Counted from the first letter of the stretch, positions 38,855 to 48,952 are shown. The stretch is 64,000 nt of DNA from Verrucomicrobiaceae bacterium E54 (GCA_022548915.1 JAKZES010000004.1:1-64000); one strand, 5' to 3'. Translations and numbers: made by a program. Notes: generated from the letters alone by a model not told the origin.

Positions 38855-40868
38855 GTCCGACCCGTTCTACGAGAGGTCCTTGCAAAGAATCGACGCTTTC
38901 GCCGCTGACCTCTACGCCGATGCGGAGGCGCAGACCAGCACCTGCGAGACCCGCGATGACCCGGCGCCGCTGTTCCATGCCCTGAAGGGCATCCCGGCCC
39001 GTTACGAAGGGGCGGAACGGATCGGCCGTGGCGGGGCCAAGGAGATCTTCCGGGTCCGCGACCTGCGCTCGACCCGCGAGGTCGCGATGGCGAAGCCTTT
39101 GCCGTCCCTCGGTGAGGATGACTTTGACGCCTTCCTGCGCGAGGCGCACATCACCGCACGACTCGACCACCCCGGGATCGTGAAGCTCTTCGACATGGGA
39201 GTCGATGAGGACGGGCGACCGTTCTTCACCATGGAACTCAAGAAGGGCCGCTCGCTGCGGGAAATGCTGCGGGAGGCAAAGGAGGGCCGGGAGTTTCCCT
39301 TGAGGCAGCGGCTCTCGATCCTGCTCCGTGTCTGCGAGGCGGTCGCCTACGCCCACTCGCGCCGGGTTCTCCACCTCGATCTCAAGCCGGAGAATATCCA
39401 GATCGGCGAGTTCGGGGAGGTGCAGGTTTGCGACTGGGGCATGGGCGTGGTGCTTCGGCCTCCCGAGGGCGAATTGGAACAGACCGAAGTTCTCCTCGAC
39501 CCCGACCTCTACGGGCCGCTTCTGCGGCACTCTCGCGGCACGCCCGGCTACATGGCACCGGAGCTGTCGGAGGCCGGCAGGCCGAAGTCGGTTGAGATGG
39601 ATGTCTTCTCGCTTGGCTGCATGCTGCAGGAGCTGCTCACCCTGCAGGCGCCGGATGGCCCGGAGCTTGCACCGGAGAGCGGCGACGAGGTGCTGGGGGC
39701 CATCGTGGCCAAGGCCACGAGGAAGAATCCGGTCAAGCGGTATTCCTCCGTGGCCGGGCTCCAGCGGGACCTGTCGCGCTACCTCGCCGGCTACAGCACC
39801 TCGGTCGAGCATGCGGGGTTTGTTCGGGAAGTGCAGTTGTTTTACCGCCGCCACCGCACGCCCTGCCTGCTGGTGGCGGGGTTCGTGCTGCTGTTCGTGG
39901 CGGGGACCACCGTGTTCATCGAAAGGCTCGAACGAAGCCGCGAGGAGGCCGTGGTGGCGCGGCAGCTTGCCGAGCAGGCCCAGGACCTCTACCGCGCCCA
40001 GAAAGTCGAGGCGGAAACCGCCCTGCAGAACTATCTCGCCGCCACCGAGGAATCCGACCGCCGACTCGAAGAGCAGGGGCGCCTGGCTGCCGAGTCGGTG
40101 AGCCGCCTGACAGGGAAGCCATTTTTTGAGAATGAAGCCATCCTGCCAAAAATGGTCCGCGAAGGGCATCGGCGCCTGGACCGGGTGATCGCGCTCGACC
40201 CACCCCCTGAGTCACCGGTTTGGCAATATAAGTTCTGGCTGCTGTTTCTCACCCAGGATCTCAAGGGCGCGCTCCAAGTCCGGAGCGGAAACCTCGACAA
40301 CGTCGAGGACCTGGTCGCCCTGGCGCACGAGCATGCTCCGGCTCAGACCGAATCCGGGTGCCTTCCAGCCCCAGCCTTCGCCGAACTGCTGAGGACCCTC
40401 GCCGGCTTGAAGGATCCGAGCCGCAACCCCCTGATGGAACGGATGCTGATCTATGACCAGCAGTTCCCCAGGCCGGATGAGGAGCGGGTGGCGATCCTCC
40501 GCGAGGTGCTCGCCGTGGTGAATTCGGATGCCTCCGAGGTGGAACTCACCTTCGACTCCCGGGACCGGTCCCTCGTGGTGCGCGGCGCCAAGGTCCGTGT
40601 GCTTTCCCTGCGGGCAAGGCACGGCTGTTCCGACCTCAGTCTGCTGCGCTTCCTCAAGCCCGTCAGGCTCGTGTTGGAGGGGACCGGCGTGACCGACCTC
40701 GAGGAACTCAACGGCCTGCAACCGGTGTTCCTCGATCTCCGTGACACCGACGTCCGAGACCTCCAGCCGCTGACCCGGATGCCCTCCCTGCAGGAGGTCA
40801 AACTGACACCGGGGCGCTTCACCGAAGAGGAACTCTCGATCCTCGAGGAGCGGGAGGAACGGGAGTAG
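38847..40868 (+). CDS. Membrane Ser/Thr protein kinase with LRR-like C-terminus
   Basis: 673 residues. The kinase domain at about 55-310 has RIGRGGAKEIFRV (Gly loop), a VAMAKP Lys, HLDLKPENIQIGEFGEVQVCDWG (catalytic loop near 175, with DWG replacing DFG) and GTPGYMAPEL. A single TM helix CLLVAGFVLLFVAGTTVFI lies near 340-360. A coiled-coil segment follows, then an extracytoplasmic domain ending in LRR-like strands (LVLEGTGVTDLEELNGLQPVFLDLRDTDVRDLQPL). It is cotranslated with the ECF sigma factor. Its 3' end is duplicated at 46024. Confidence 0.9.
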   Translation: MNESDPFYERSLQRIDAFAADLYADAEAQTSTCETRDDPAPLFHALKGIPARYEGAERIGRGGAKEIFRVRDLRSTREVAMAKPLPSLGEDDFDAFLREAHITARLDHPGIVKLFDMGVDEDGRPFFTMELKKGRSLREMLREAKEGREFPLRQRLSILLRVCEAVAYAHSRRVLHLDLKPENIQIGEFGEVQVCDWGMGVVLRPPEGELEQTEVLLDPDLYGPLLRHSRGTPGYMAPELSEAGRPKSVEMDVFSLGCMLQELLTLQAPDGPELAPESGDEVLGAIVAKATRKNPVKRYSSVAGLQRDLSRYLAGYSTSVEHAGFVREVQLFYRRHRTPCLLVAGFVLLFVAGTTVFIERLERSREEAVVARQLAEQAQDLYRAQKVEAETALQNYLAATEESDRRLEEQGRLAAESVSRLTGKPFFENEAILPKMVREGHRRLDRVIALDPPPESPVWQYKFWLLFLTQDLKGALQVRSGNLDNVEDLVALAHEHAPAQTESGCLPAPAFAELLRTLAGLKDPSRNPLMERMLIYDQQFPRPDEERVAILREVLAVVNSDASEVELTFDSRDRSLVVRGAKVRVLSLRARHGCSDLSLLRFLKPVRLVLEGTGVTDLEELNGLQPVFLDLRDTDVRDLQPLTRMPSLQEVKLTPGRFTEEELSILEEREERE

Positions 40869-41001
40869 TCGGCCGCCACGAAGCGCCCTCCTGCGTGCCC
40901 CCGCGCGGCGAAACCGCAGAAACTTTGGGAAAATTTCGCCCCGAGTGTTTCGATTTTCCCGTCGGGACGGTTCTTCCCTGCGAATGCCCGAAATCCGGGC
41001 G
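40790..41001 (+). repeat. Direct repeat copy A (kinase 3' end plus downstream leader)
   Basis: It covers the last 26 codons of the kinase gene and about 130 bp downstream, ending in GCCCG-AAATC-CGGGC. Copy B at 46024-46225 is very similar. The non-coding part includes GAAACCGCAGAAA and TGTTTCGATTTTCCCGTC. It forms the leader of the PEP-CTERM gene at 41147. Confidence 0.85.
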
Positions 41002-41146
41002 TTCTGTCAGTTTCGTGTGTCCACCAAGGAAATGCGAGCATAGCTGGCATTCAGTCACCATTCAGATTGCGCACAAGAAAGCACTTTTGCACTCTCTTCG
41101 CTGGAACTACCTGAACCACCTGCAAATCACGACCTCATTCCCAATC

Positions 41147-41887
41147 ATGGAATCCAAGAAATCCATCGTCTCCGTTGCTCTCTTTCTCGCTTCGATTCTC
41201 ACCACTTCCGCGACCACGGTTGTCCTGAATCAAGCCACCATCAATGCCTCCGCCGAAGTTTCCGGAGCCAGCATTACCGGAGCCACTGATCTGGATCTGG
41301 GCACGTCGACGCTCACCTATGCTGATTTCACCATCAGTTCGACCAACAATGGCAGCGCATCGAATATTTTTGTAAGTGACATTGGATCCGGCACCGAGAT
41401 GGTTCAGATCGGTAACAATGGTCATAGCGGCTGGAAAGCTTCAGAGCTTTCCAACAATGAACTCGTGACCGTCACATTCAATCAACAGGTCAATCTCACC
41501 CAGGTTACCTTGCACGCCTGGGGGAATAATGACGACCCTGCCTTCATCGGGCTTGCGGGTGATCCGGGAGTGATTTCGGTTTCAAGCTTCACCAATACGG
41601 GAGCCGTTGATGGCGATGGTCTGGAGGCCCAGCCGAACGGTTACGTTTACGACGGCGTGGGTGATCTGCTCACACTGCGGATCGATGGATTTGCCCATCA
41701 GGTCACCGTCAACTTTGAGAATCCCGTCAGCTTGAACTCATTCACCGTTACCTCCGGAAGTAGCGATGCGGGCGCAGGCGGCATCGGCTTTGGCGGTTTC
41801 ACCTATACCGCGATACCGGAGCCTTCCACGGCCCTCTTGGGAGCGATGGGTCTGCTGGCGCTGCTGCGGCGCCGTCGTGGATTCTGA
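41147..41887 (+). CDS. PEP-CTERM sorting-domain exoprotein
   Basis: 246 residues from the ATG at 41147; the track's upstream start reads through the leader repeat. A signal peptide (MESKKSIVSVALFLASILTTSA) is followed by a beta-rich Ser/Thr/Asn domain. The C-terminal anchor is IPEPSTALLGAMGLLALLRRRRGF, the PEP motif, hydrophobic helix and Arg cluster processed by exosortase. It is exported to the cell surface or exopolysaccharide. Function of the body is unknown. A 119-bp gap follows. Confidence 0.88.
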   Translation: MESKKSIVSVALFLASILTTSATTVVLNQATINASAEVSGASITGATDLDLGTSTLTYADFTISSTNNGSASNIFVSDIGSGTEMVQIGNNGHSGWKASELSNNELVTVTFNQQVNLTQVTLHAWGNNDDPAFIGLAGDPGVISVSSFTNTGAVDGDGLEAQPNGYVYDGVGDLLTLRIDGFAHQVTVNFENPVSLNSFTVTSGSSDAGAGGIGFGGFTYTAIPEPSTALLGAMGLLALLRRRRGF

Positions 41888-42006
41888 TCCGGACCGCTGG
41901 TGGCCTGGCGAGGCCTCCAACCTGCTGCTTCAGATTCCGTCCGAACGAAGGTCGGGACGCTCTCTGAGTGCCTATCCTCGCATGGCCCCTCAAGAACCCG
42001 GCTCTG

Positions 42007-45000
42007 ATGAACGGTGCGAAAACCCTCTCGTTGCTGGCGAGCTTAACGCTCCCGCTTGCGGCTGAGACCTTGCTCCCCGCCGAATTGGGGCCGACTGGCA
42101 GTCTCCCGCAAGTGGTTCGAAACGCCACCCTGCGAGTCCTGGCGCAGAGTGGGAGCCAGCTATTCAGAGGCGATTTGAACGGGACTCCCATTCTCGGGAT
42201 TGAAGGAGGCTTTGATAATGCAACCGTGTCCGGAACGGAAACCCTCAGCCTCTTCTTCGACCGCAGGAACCGGATTGATGCCCTGGAACTCGGCGGCTTC
42301 GACCCCTCCGATTCGCCGGTGCTCATTTCGGGTTTTACCAGCGATCCTGGGGCTCCGCTGAGCAATGGCACGACGAGTTTTGCCAATGGCGTCCTTTCCC
42401 TCACCGCGACCAGCTTCGTCGAGGTCGCGGCCGTCGCGTTTGCAAACCCGCAGAACGTCGACCTCTTTACCATCTCTGCGCCGGAGGCGGATGCCGAAGG
42501 CAAGGGCATAAGCCTGGTCAGCCTTTCCCATACCCCGCAGCCACAAACGCTCTATCGGGAGGAGTTCCCAAACGGTCGCCGCAGTGCCCGTCCGCTTGCC
42601 GCCTGCGGCTGGGATGCAAGCTCGGCGACGGGCACTGGGTCGGGCGGCAGCATTTCCCCCACACAGACCGTGGTCGCTGCAGGCGACCTCGGCAGCGGTG
42701 ACCTCGGCAGCGCCACGGCGAGTTCAGGAGGACTCAGCTTCAGCAGTGCCTCGGGCAACCTCTTCATTGGCGAGGAGGCCACCTACACCTCGATCGGGAT
42801 CGTTGGCTCGTTTAAGTCCACCACCCTTAGCCAGGGAGAGAACTGCGACATCACCCCTGTCGACAGCATGGTGGTGGATGAGATCACTTTCTCGGGATTT
42901 GGCGGCAACGATTCGCCCATTCTGCTCTCCGGCTTCCCCTCGGATCCGGGGGCCACACTCAGCAACGGAACCGCTGTTTTCGCCGGCGAGACCCTGACCC
43001 TGACCGCCACCAGCTTCGCGCAACTCGCCACTCTCAGCTTCGCCACTCCCCCGGTCCTCAGCACACTCAACATCCGCTGCAACGGAACAGATTCCGGTGC
43101 CGGCGGCGTCGGAATTCACACACTTACCTACCGTGCCGCCATCGGCGGCTTGCCCTCCACCGCGCAGATTGCCGGCATCTTCGGTGACGACCACGCGGAG
43201 ATCTTCGCCAGCCAGTCCAATGGGGACACCAAGGCGATCATTTCCACCGAGGAGGATTGGATCGACCACGACCCGGCGCGATATACCGGACTTGAACTCC
43301 GCTGGGAGCAGGCCGGTGGAGCCAACGGCGCCAACGTCGAGGTCCGCCCCATGATCGAGGTGAGGGGGCAGTGGTTCGCATCGGCAACCTCCTTCGGAAC
43401 CTCCGCGGACAATTCTCCCTTTGAGAACAAGAGCCTGACCCTCTCGACCGCCGCCGCTGACTGGCGCTCTGTCACGCTTTCCGACAACTCGGCGGTTCTT
43501 GGTCCACCGCCTGCCGGTGATCTCAGCGGCCCGATTACCAATCTCGGATTCTTCGCCGACTTCAGCGCGGATGAGGAGGATGAGACCCTGCTTCTCGATC
43601 GCGTTGAACTGGTCGGCCATCCACTCTTCCCCGACGAAGAGGCGTGGACCTTTGTGTCGATGCCCGACTTCACCAATGCTGACATCGCCGACATGTCCGG
43701 TGCGCTCACGGGGGTGCCCGCCGCCTCCGGTTGGGATGGCGGTCAAAATGGCAGCACGGCCGAGATCGAGGACAGTTTTCTCGGCCTCTTCCAGTCGATG
43801 ACTTCCGAGTCACCGGACCTCTTCCTTGTGGCCGGCGACCTCGTCGAGGGCGAGTGGTTCAAGGACGCCGCCGGGCGGCAGATCATCGGCCCGGTCAACA
43901 GCGATGCAAACCGGGAGCTCGCCTTCATCGAGGGCTCCTACTACTTCTACGGCCACTATCAGAACGCCTGGTTCGGCGCCAACGACCTCCGGGTCATCGC
44001 CTGCGTGGGCGACCATGAACTCGGTGACAACGACTGGGGAATCAACGGTGCCAACACCAAGCTGATCCCGACCATGCGCAGCGAGTTCTCGCGCTGGTTC
44101 ACCCGCTTTCCGGCCGGCCAGTGGTCCACTTACACGCCGGGCGGACGGCCCGACCGCACCAGCCCCGACTTTGCCGACACGCCGGCTCCGCTCATCTACC
44201 CGGACCGGCCGGTGGGCTCGCCGCACGAGCAGACCGCCTTCGCCCTGCGCCACAAGGACACCCTGATCATTTCGCTGGACGTCTGGCAGCACGTCGGGCC
44301 GGGCACCTTCCTCTACCCCTATGGCGGCACGGTCAAAGCGGAGCTGGAAGCCACTCAACTCGCCTGGGTCCAGAACCTTCTCGCCGAGGCGGAAGCGGAT
44401 CCGACCATCCGCCACATCATCACCCAGTGCCACACCCCGATCCTGCAGCCGGTGCTGACCACCGCTTCCTCAGGCATGACCTACATCGATGGCGAGTCCA
44501 GCCCGCTGTTCCAAGCCATGGCGGACTACGGGGTCGATCTGCACTTCTCCGGTGAAGTCCACGACATCGCGGCTTCTCTCGCACACGAGGGCGTCCAACA
44601 AATCGTCCACGGCTCTCCGCCCGGATCACGCGTCCTCAACTACCTTCTCGTCCGGGTCTTCCCCGATCAACTGGACTGCACGATCAAAACCGGTCGCCAG
44701 TATCGCGACACCTCCGTCCCCTACTGGCAACCGGAGGACGGCAACGGCAAAGCAGGCTTCGCTGAAATCCGGGAACCCTTCAAGGCCTCCGGCCGAATCA
44801 CGATCGACAAGTCCGGCCCCGAAAAAGTCGTCTCGGACAGCACCGGGTTTCTCGCCAATATCGAGCACGACGATTATCTCCTCCACTATTCTTTCGATCA
44901 TCCAGCCGGGACCCGACAGATGCCGAACGAGGGCACGCTTCCCGACCTCAATGCCGACGGCCAGAAGAAGTGGCTCGGCGACCTCGACTCCGCATGGCTC

Positions 45001-46008
45001 GCCTCACCCGATTTCGGCCCCGGCAAATTCGGCAACGCCCTCAGCTTCGCAGGGGTCGCGGGCAACCCCGACCAGATCAATGCGGGGGAATGCCCCACTC
45101 CGCTCGCCAAGCCGCGCACCCTCGCCTTCTGGCTCAGAACGTCCCGGCCCGGCTTCATGAACATCGCCGGATACGGAGACGACGAGAGACCTTTCGGGGA
45201 GTTCAACGCACAGATCAGCGCGGACGGTCGCCTGCAACTCGACATCGGCGCCTACACCGCCGCCGCGCTTGGGGGACCGGTGATCAATGACGGATTGTGG
45301 CACCACTGCGCCATCGTCGTCCCCGCCTGGGACCAATCGACCCTTGGCGAAGTCCTGTTCTACGTGGACGGTGTCCAGTATGCAGCCGACACCACAGATC
45401 CGGGTGAGACCATCCTGACAAAGACGACCTCGTCGAGAGGGCAGATGTTCATCGGGCGTCATCCCCTCAACACCAACGCACCCTTCGTCGGGGAACTCGA
45501 TGATCTGGTCCTCTGGGGCCGCGGCCTGGGCGCCGCCGAATTGTCCCTCCTGCATGCCTTCGGCTCATCCACATTGGCCTACGATGTCGCCAGGGCCGAC
45601 CCACTACTCAAGGCGTTCCGGCGCGGCGAGGGGGTCGAGATCGACGGCACCACCTGGTTCTACGTCGGGGAGGACCTGCGCGGTTCTCCCGGAACTCCCT
45701 ACGACCTTGACAGCGACTACCTGACTCCCCTCGCGCCCGGCAGCGGCATGTCCACCATCGGAAGTGCCATCGACCGCTCGCTGAAGGGGCGGCTCACCAA
45801 TGTGGATCGACAAGCCGCCACGGTCACGCTGCAGTGGAACTCCCTTCCCGGAGCCACCTACGACATCGAGGGTTCAGACGACTTCATCGGATGGGACCCC
45901 GAGCCGACCGGCCTCAATATTCCCTCCGAGGGAACGACCACCACCCACGAGTTGACACCCACCAGCCTTCCGGCCCGGAGATTCTACCGCATCACCGAGA
46001 CCCCATGA
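42007..46008 (+). CDS. Secreted metallophosphoesterase with duplicated N-terminal domain and LamG domain
   Basis: 1333 residues from the ATG at 42007 with a signal peptide (SLLASLTLPLAA). Two related beta-sandwich segments share (S/N)DSP(V/I)L(I/L)SGF(T/P)SDPGA and LSLTATSF. The calcineurin-like phosphoesterase core follows: VAGDLVEGEWF (near 610), CVGDHELGDNDW, QCHTPI and HFSGEVHD. A LamG/concanavalin-like domain (about 960-1190) and a C-terminal beta domain complete it. Metal-dependent hydrolysis of phosphoesters outside the cell is the likely role. No PEP-CTERM anchor. Confidence 0.85.
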   Translation: MNGAKTLSLLASLTLPLAAETLLPAELGPTGSLPQVVRNATLRVLAQSGSQLFRGDLNGTPILGIEGGFDNATVSGTETLSLFFDRRNRIDALELGGFDPSDSPVLISGFTSDPGAPLSNGTTSFANGVLSLTATSFVEVAAVAFANPQNVDLFTISAPEADAEGKGISLVSLSHTPQPQTLYREEFPNGRRSARPLAACGWDASSATGTGSGGSISPTQTVVAAGDLGSGDLGSATASSGGLSFSSASGNLFIGEEATYTSIGIVGSFKSTTLSQGENCDITPVDSMVVDEITFSGFGGNDSPILLSGFPSDPGATLSNGTAVFAGETLTLTATSFAQLATLSFATPPVLSTLNIRCNGTDSGAGGVGIHTLTYRAAIGGLPSTAQIAGIFGDDHAEIFASQSNGDTKAIISTEEDWIDHDPARYTGLELRWEQAGGANGANVEVRPMIEVRGQWFASATSFGTSADNSPFENKSLTLSTAAADWRSVTLSDNSAVLGPPPAGDLSGPITNLGFFADFSADEEDETLLLDRVELVGHPLFPDEEAWTFVSMPDFTNADIADMSGALTGVPAASGWDGGQNGSTAEIEDSFLGLFQSMTSESPDLFLVAGDLVEGEWFKDAAGRQIIGPVNSDANRELAFIEGSYYFYGHYQNAWFGANDLRVIACVGDHELGDNDWGINGANTKLIPTMRSEFSRWFTRFPAGQWSTYTPGGRPDRTSPDFADTPAPLIYPDRPVGSPHEQTAFALRHKDTLIISLDVWQHVGPGTFLYPYGGTVKAELEATQLAWVQNLLAEAEADPTIRHIITQCHTPILQPVLTTASSGMTYIDGESSPLFQAMADYGVDLHFSGEVHDIAASLAHEGVQQIVHGSPPGSRVLNYLLVRVFPDQLDCTIKTGRQYRDTSVPYWQPEDGNGKAGFAEIREPFKASGRITIDKSGPEKVVSDSTGFLANIEHDDYLLHYSFDHPAGTRQMPNEGTLPDLNADGQKKWLGDLDSAWLASPDFGPGKFGNALSFAGVAGNPDQINAGECPTPLAKPRTLAFWLRTSRPGFMNIAGYGDDERPFGEFNAQISADGRLQLDIGAYTAAALGGPVINDGLWHHCAIVVPAWDQSTLGEVLFYVDGVQYAADTTDPGETILTKTTSSRGQMFIGRHPLNTNAPFVGELDDLVLWGRGLGAAELSLLHAFGSSTLAYDVARADPLLKAFRRGEGVEIDGTTWFYVGEDLRGSPGTPYDLDSDYLTPLAPGSGMSTIGSAIDRSLKGRLTNVDRQAATVTLQWNSLPGATYDIEGSDDFIGWDPEPTGLNIPSEGTTTTHELTPTSLPARRFYRITETP

Positions 46009-46023
46009 CGGATTCACCTCCCA

Positions 46024-46093
46024 GCAGGAGGTCAAACTGACACCGGGGCGCTTCACCGAGGAGCAACTCTCGATCCTCGAGGAACGGCAATAG
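46024..46093 (+). pseudogene. Remnant of a second kinase gene 3' end
   Basis: The in-frame tail QEVKLTPGRFTEEQLSILEERQ and stop matches the last residues of the membrane kinase (QEVKLTPGRFTEEELSILEERE...), with a deletion of three codons. It starts 16 bp after the metallophosphoesterase stop. The rest of the kinase gene is absent. This is a decayed fragment of a duplicated kinase-leader unit. Confidence 0.8.
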
Positions 46094-46225
46094 TCGGCCG
46101 CCACGAAGCGCCCTCCTGCGTGCGCCCGCGCGGTGAAACCGCAGAAATTTGGAAAAATTTCGCCTCAACTGTTTCGATTTTCCCGTCGGGACGGTTCTTT
46201 CCTACAGATGCCCGAAATCCGGGCA
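46024..46225 (+). repeat. Direct repeat copy B
   Basis: About 200 bp closely matching 40790-41001, including the non-coding leader with GCCGCCACGAAGCGCCCTCC and the terminal GCCCGAAATCCGGGC. It precedes the exoprotein gene at 46313, mirroring the placement of copy A before the gene at 41147. Confidence 0.85.
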
Positions 46226-46312
46226 TTTCGGCGAGGTCGTGCGTCCGCCCCGGACCCTCGATCCCCCGTCAGCATTCAACCACCGCTCATCGCAAGGATC
46301 ACAAAAGGAGGC

Positions 46313-48952
46313 ATGAATCATCACTTCAAACTCCCACTTCTCGCGGCCCTTCCCTCTCGCATGATGACAGCAATCTCGAAAGGTTTCCTTCCTCCCGCCA
46401 TCATCTCGCTGGTGCTCACTGCCGCCAGCCATGGCGACACGACATTTCTGACCAACAATACCTCGCCCAAGACCCTGGCCCCGGACGAGGGCGATGGTGC
46501 GCCTCTCGCAGGGATCGGCGCCAGTGACGTCACGGCCCTGACCCTGAGCGCTGACGATGGAGGGAGTGCGCTTAATCTCACCACCGTCAGTGTCGTCGAC
46601 CAGAATGGAGCCACCACCCTCGGCATGGATGGAGATTCCCTTGGCGTCAACAATGACAAGTGGGGCGTCGACCAGGTCTGGACCTTCTCCTTTGACCAGG
46701 CTCGCAGCCTCAAGGACATCTCACTCTCTGATGCGAACACCGTTCAGGACAGACTGACCATTTCATCAACGGCGTGGGGGAGTGACACCGTGGTCGATGG
46801 CGGCAATTGGACGTTCACGACCGATGGCACGGTTGGCACGATCACCACGGCGGTGATTCCGGGGTCGCCGACTATTTTCGACTTCGACGCCTCCGGCCTG
46901 TCGAGCGTACCCGCCAACACGACGATCACCATTGCCCACCTTTCCGGCGGAGGGGGTGTCCAGCTGCATAGCTTCACCGTCGGCACGGTCGTACTCGATC
47001 CCGACCCGCCGACCCCCGACCCGATGACCTGGGAAAGCGAACCGGCAGCCATCGGCGAAACCAGCATCACGATGACGGCCACCACCGCCATCGACCCGAG
47101 CGGCGTCCAGTACTACTTCACCGAAACCTCCGGCGCCGGCAATGACAGCGGGTGGCAGACCAGCCCGACCTACATCGATACCGGACTCAGCCCCAACACC
47201 ACCTACACCTACACGGTGAAAGCGCGCGATGCCCTCGGTCTTCACGAAACCGGGGCCTCGGGGGCCGTGGCCGCCACCACTGATCCTGCCGCCCCGCCGA
47301 CCCCGAATCCGATGACTTGGGCGAGTGTGCCGACGGCGACCTCCGAAAGCATCATCACCATGACGGCCACCACCGCCAGCGACCCGAGCGGGGTGCAATA
47401 CCAGTTCGTCCGCAGGCTTGGGTTGGGAGGCAGTGTGGAATTCACCAGTGCCTGGCAGGACAGCCCGGAATACACCGATACCGGCCTGAATCCAGGCACT
47501 GAATACAGCTACACCGTGGCGGCAAGAGACTCCCTGGGCAACACGACCGATCCGTCCGGCGAGGAGGCCGCCACCACCGATCCTGCGGATGTGACGCCTC
47601 CATCACCCAGTACGATGACATTCTCCACCGCCCCGATCGCCATCACCCCCACGAGCATCACCATGACGGCGACCACCGCCACCGACCCCTATGGCGTGGA
47701 GTACTTCTTCGACGAGACTTCCGGCAATCCCGGCGGCAGCGACAGCGGCTGGCAGGACAGCCCGACCTACCTCGACACCGGCCTGGATCCAAACACTGAA
47801 TACACCTACACCGTCATCGCGCGGGACAAGAGCCTCGCCCAGAACCCCACGACGGCATCATCACCCGCCTCGGCGACCACCCACCCTTCAACGGGCATCG
47901 GGACGCTCCTCATCGGCGGCTTTGGCGGGACCTCCGCAACCGCGATTCAGAGCGCAACGATCAGCAACGTCGACGTGACGCTCACCAGCTCCGAAGTGCC
48001 CGGTGTGCCGACAGACGGCAACGCGCAGATGGATGGCATTCTCTGGGGCAACTCCGCGCTCGATGTCGAGGCACCTTCCATTTCGAACACCCAGGATCCC
48101 GGCCGTGCAGCCGTCATCCAGGAAGGAACCGGGACCAGCTGGACCCTGGTGCTGACGGTGACCAACAACGGGGCCGACGAACTTTCCCTGGAGGGCCTTC
48201 ACTTCAAAACGAAGAAGGATATAAATAATCAGGGGCCGAATTACTGCACCATCGCCTATGCTTCGGGCAACTTGGGTGCGCCAGCCAGCATCATTATGGC
48301 CATCCCCAATGGTGCTGGCAATGGGTTCGATATCCCGCTCGCGGGTTTCCTCGCGGATACGACGCTCGCGGGTGGTGAGACCGCCACCTTCACCTGGACC
48401 CCGGGGCCTCCGGAAGACCCCGCCGGCAATACGGGCTTCCGCCTGGACAACTTCGCCCTCTCCGGTTCCGTGGCCGGAGGATCCCCTGCCTTCAATACAT
48501 GGGCGGCGCGGGATGGAGCCAGCGGCGTCACCTTCGAAGGCGACGCCAATGGCGACGGAGTGATCGATGGCCTTGCCTTCCTGCTTGGCGCGGACAATCC
48601 CAACGTCAATGCGACCGGCCTGCTGCCGAGCAGCGATGAAAATGGCGGAGATCTCGTCATGAGCTTCGACTGCCTGGCCGCCGCAGCCCGCGGGACGGCC
48701 GTACTCACCCTGGGGTGGGACGGTGACCTGGCCGGATCCTGGCTCGGTGTCCCGGTGCCCGGCGCAGTGGGTGCTCCCAATCCGATTGTCGAGGCCAACG
48801 GCACCGGAAGCGTCAGCTTCGTGGCGACGGACGGTGGCACGAATACCAGTGGCGACCCCCTGATCGCCATCGAGGCCACCATCAGCGACGCCACCCAGTC
48901 TGCCGGAGGCAAGCTCTTCGGACGCCTCGAGGGTGCCGAGTCCACCCCCTGA
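46313..48952 (+). CDS. Secreted FN3-repeat protein with shared N-terminal module
   Basis: 879 residues from the ATG at 46313; the ORF track start lies inside the leader repeat. The signal peptide ends near ASHG. The N-terminal module (DTTFLTNN...LTLSADDGGSALNLTTVSV...LHSFTVG) recurs in three neighbours. Three fibronectin-III-like repeats follow, each with PMTW or MTFS, SITMTATTA, SGVQY and YTYTV. A beta domain (LLIGGFGG...FRLDNFALSG) and a C-terminal GDANGDGVIDGLAFLLGA segment, typical of Verrucomicrobia exoproteins, follow. No catalytic domain is seen; adhesive or structural role inferred. Confidence 0.78.
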   Translation: MNHHFKLPLLAALPSRMMTAISKGFLPPAIISLVLTAASHGDTTFLTNNTSPKTLAPDEGDGAPLAGIGASDVTALTLSADDGGSALNLTTVSVVDQNGATTLGMDGDSLGVNNDKWGVDQVWTFSFDQARSLKDISLSDANTVQDRLTISSTAWGSDTVVDGGNWTFTTDGTVGTITTAVIPGSPTIFDFDASGLSSVPANTTITIAHLSGGGGVQLHSFTVGTVVLDPDPPTPDPMTWESEPAAIGETSITMTATTAIDPSGVQYYFTETSGAGNDSGWQTSPTYIDTGLSPNTTYTYTVKARDALGLHETGASGAVAATTDPAAPPTPNPMTWASVPTATSESIITMTATTASDPSGVQYQFVRRLGLGGSVEFTSAWQDSPEYTDTGLNPGTEYSYTVAARDSLGNTTDPSGEEAATTDPADVTPPSPSTMTFSTAPIAITPTSITMTATTATDPYGVEYFFDETSGNPGGSDSGWQDSPTYLDTGLDPNTEYTYTVIARDKSLAQNPTTASSPASATTHPSTGIGTLLIGGFGGTSATAIQSATISNVDVTLTSSEVPGVPTDGNAQMDGILWGNSALDVEAPSISNTQDPGRAAVIQEGTGTSWTLVLTVTNNGADELSLEGLHFKTKKDINNQGPNYCTIAYASGNLGAPASIIMAIPNGAGNGFDIPLAGFLADTTLAGGETATFTWTPGPPEDPAGNTGFRLDNFALSGSVAGGSPAFNTWAARDGASGVTFEGDANGDGVIDGLAFLLGADNPNVNATGLLPSSDENGGDLVMSFDCLAAAARGTAVLTLGWDGDLAGSWLGVPVPGAVGAPNPIVEANGTGSVSFVATDGGTNTSGDPLIAIEATISDATQSAGGKLFGRLEGAESTP

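Noticed and set aside
38661-40169. 502-aa minus-strand ORF over the kinase gene
   Set aside because: Antisense to a kinase with intact catalytic motifs.
46133-46312. N-terminal extension of the FN3-repeat protein
   Set aside because: It translates the duplicated kinase leader; the signal peptide begins at 46313.
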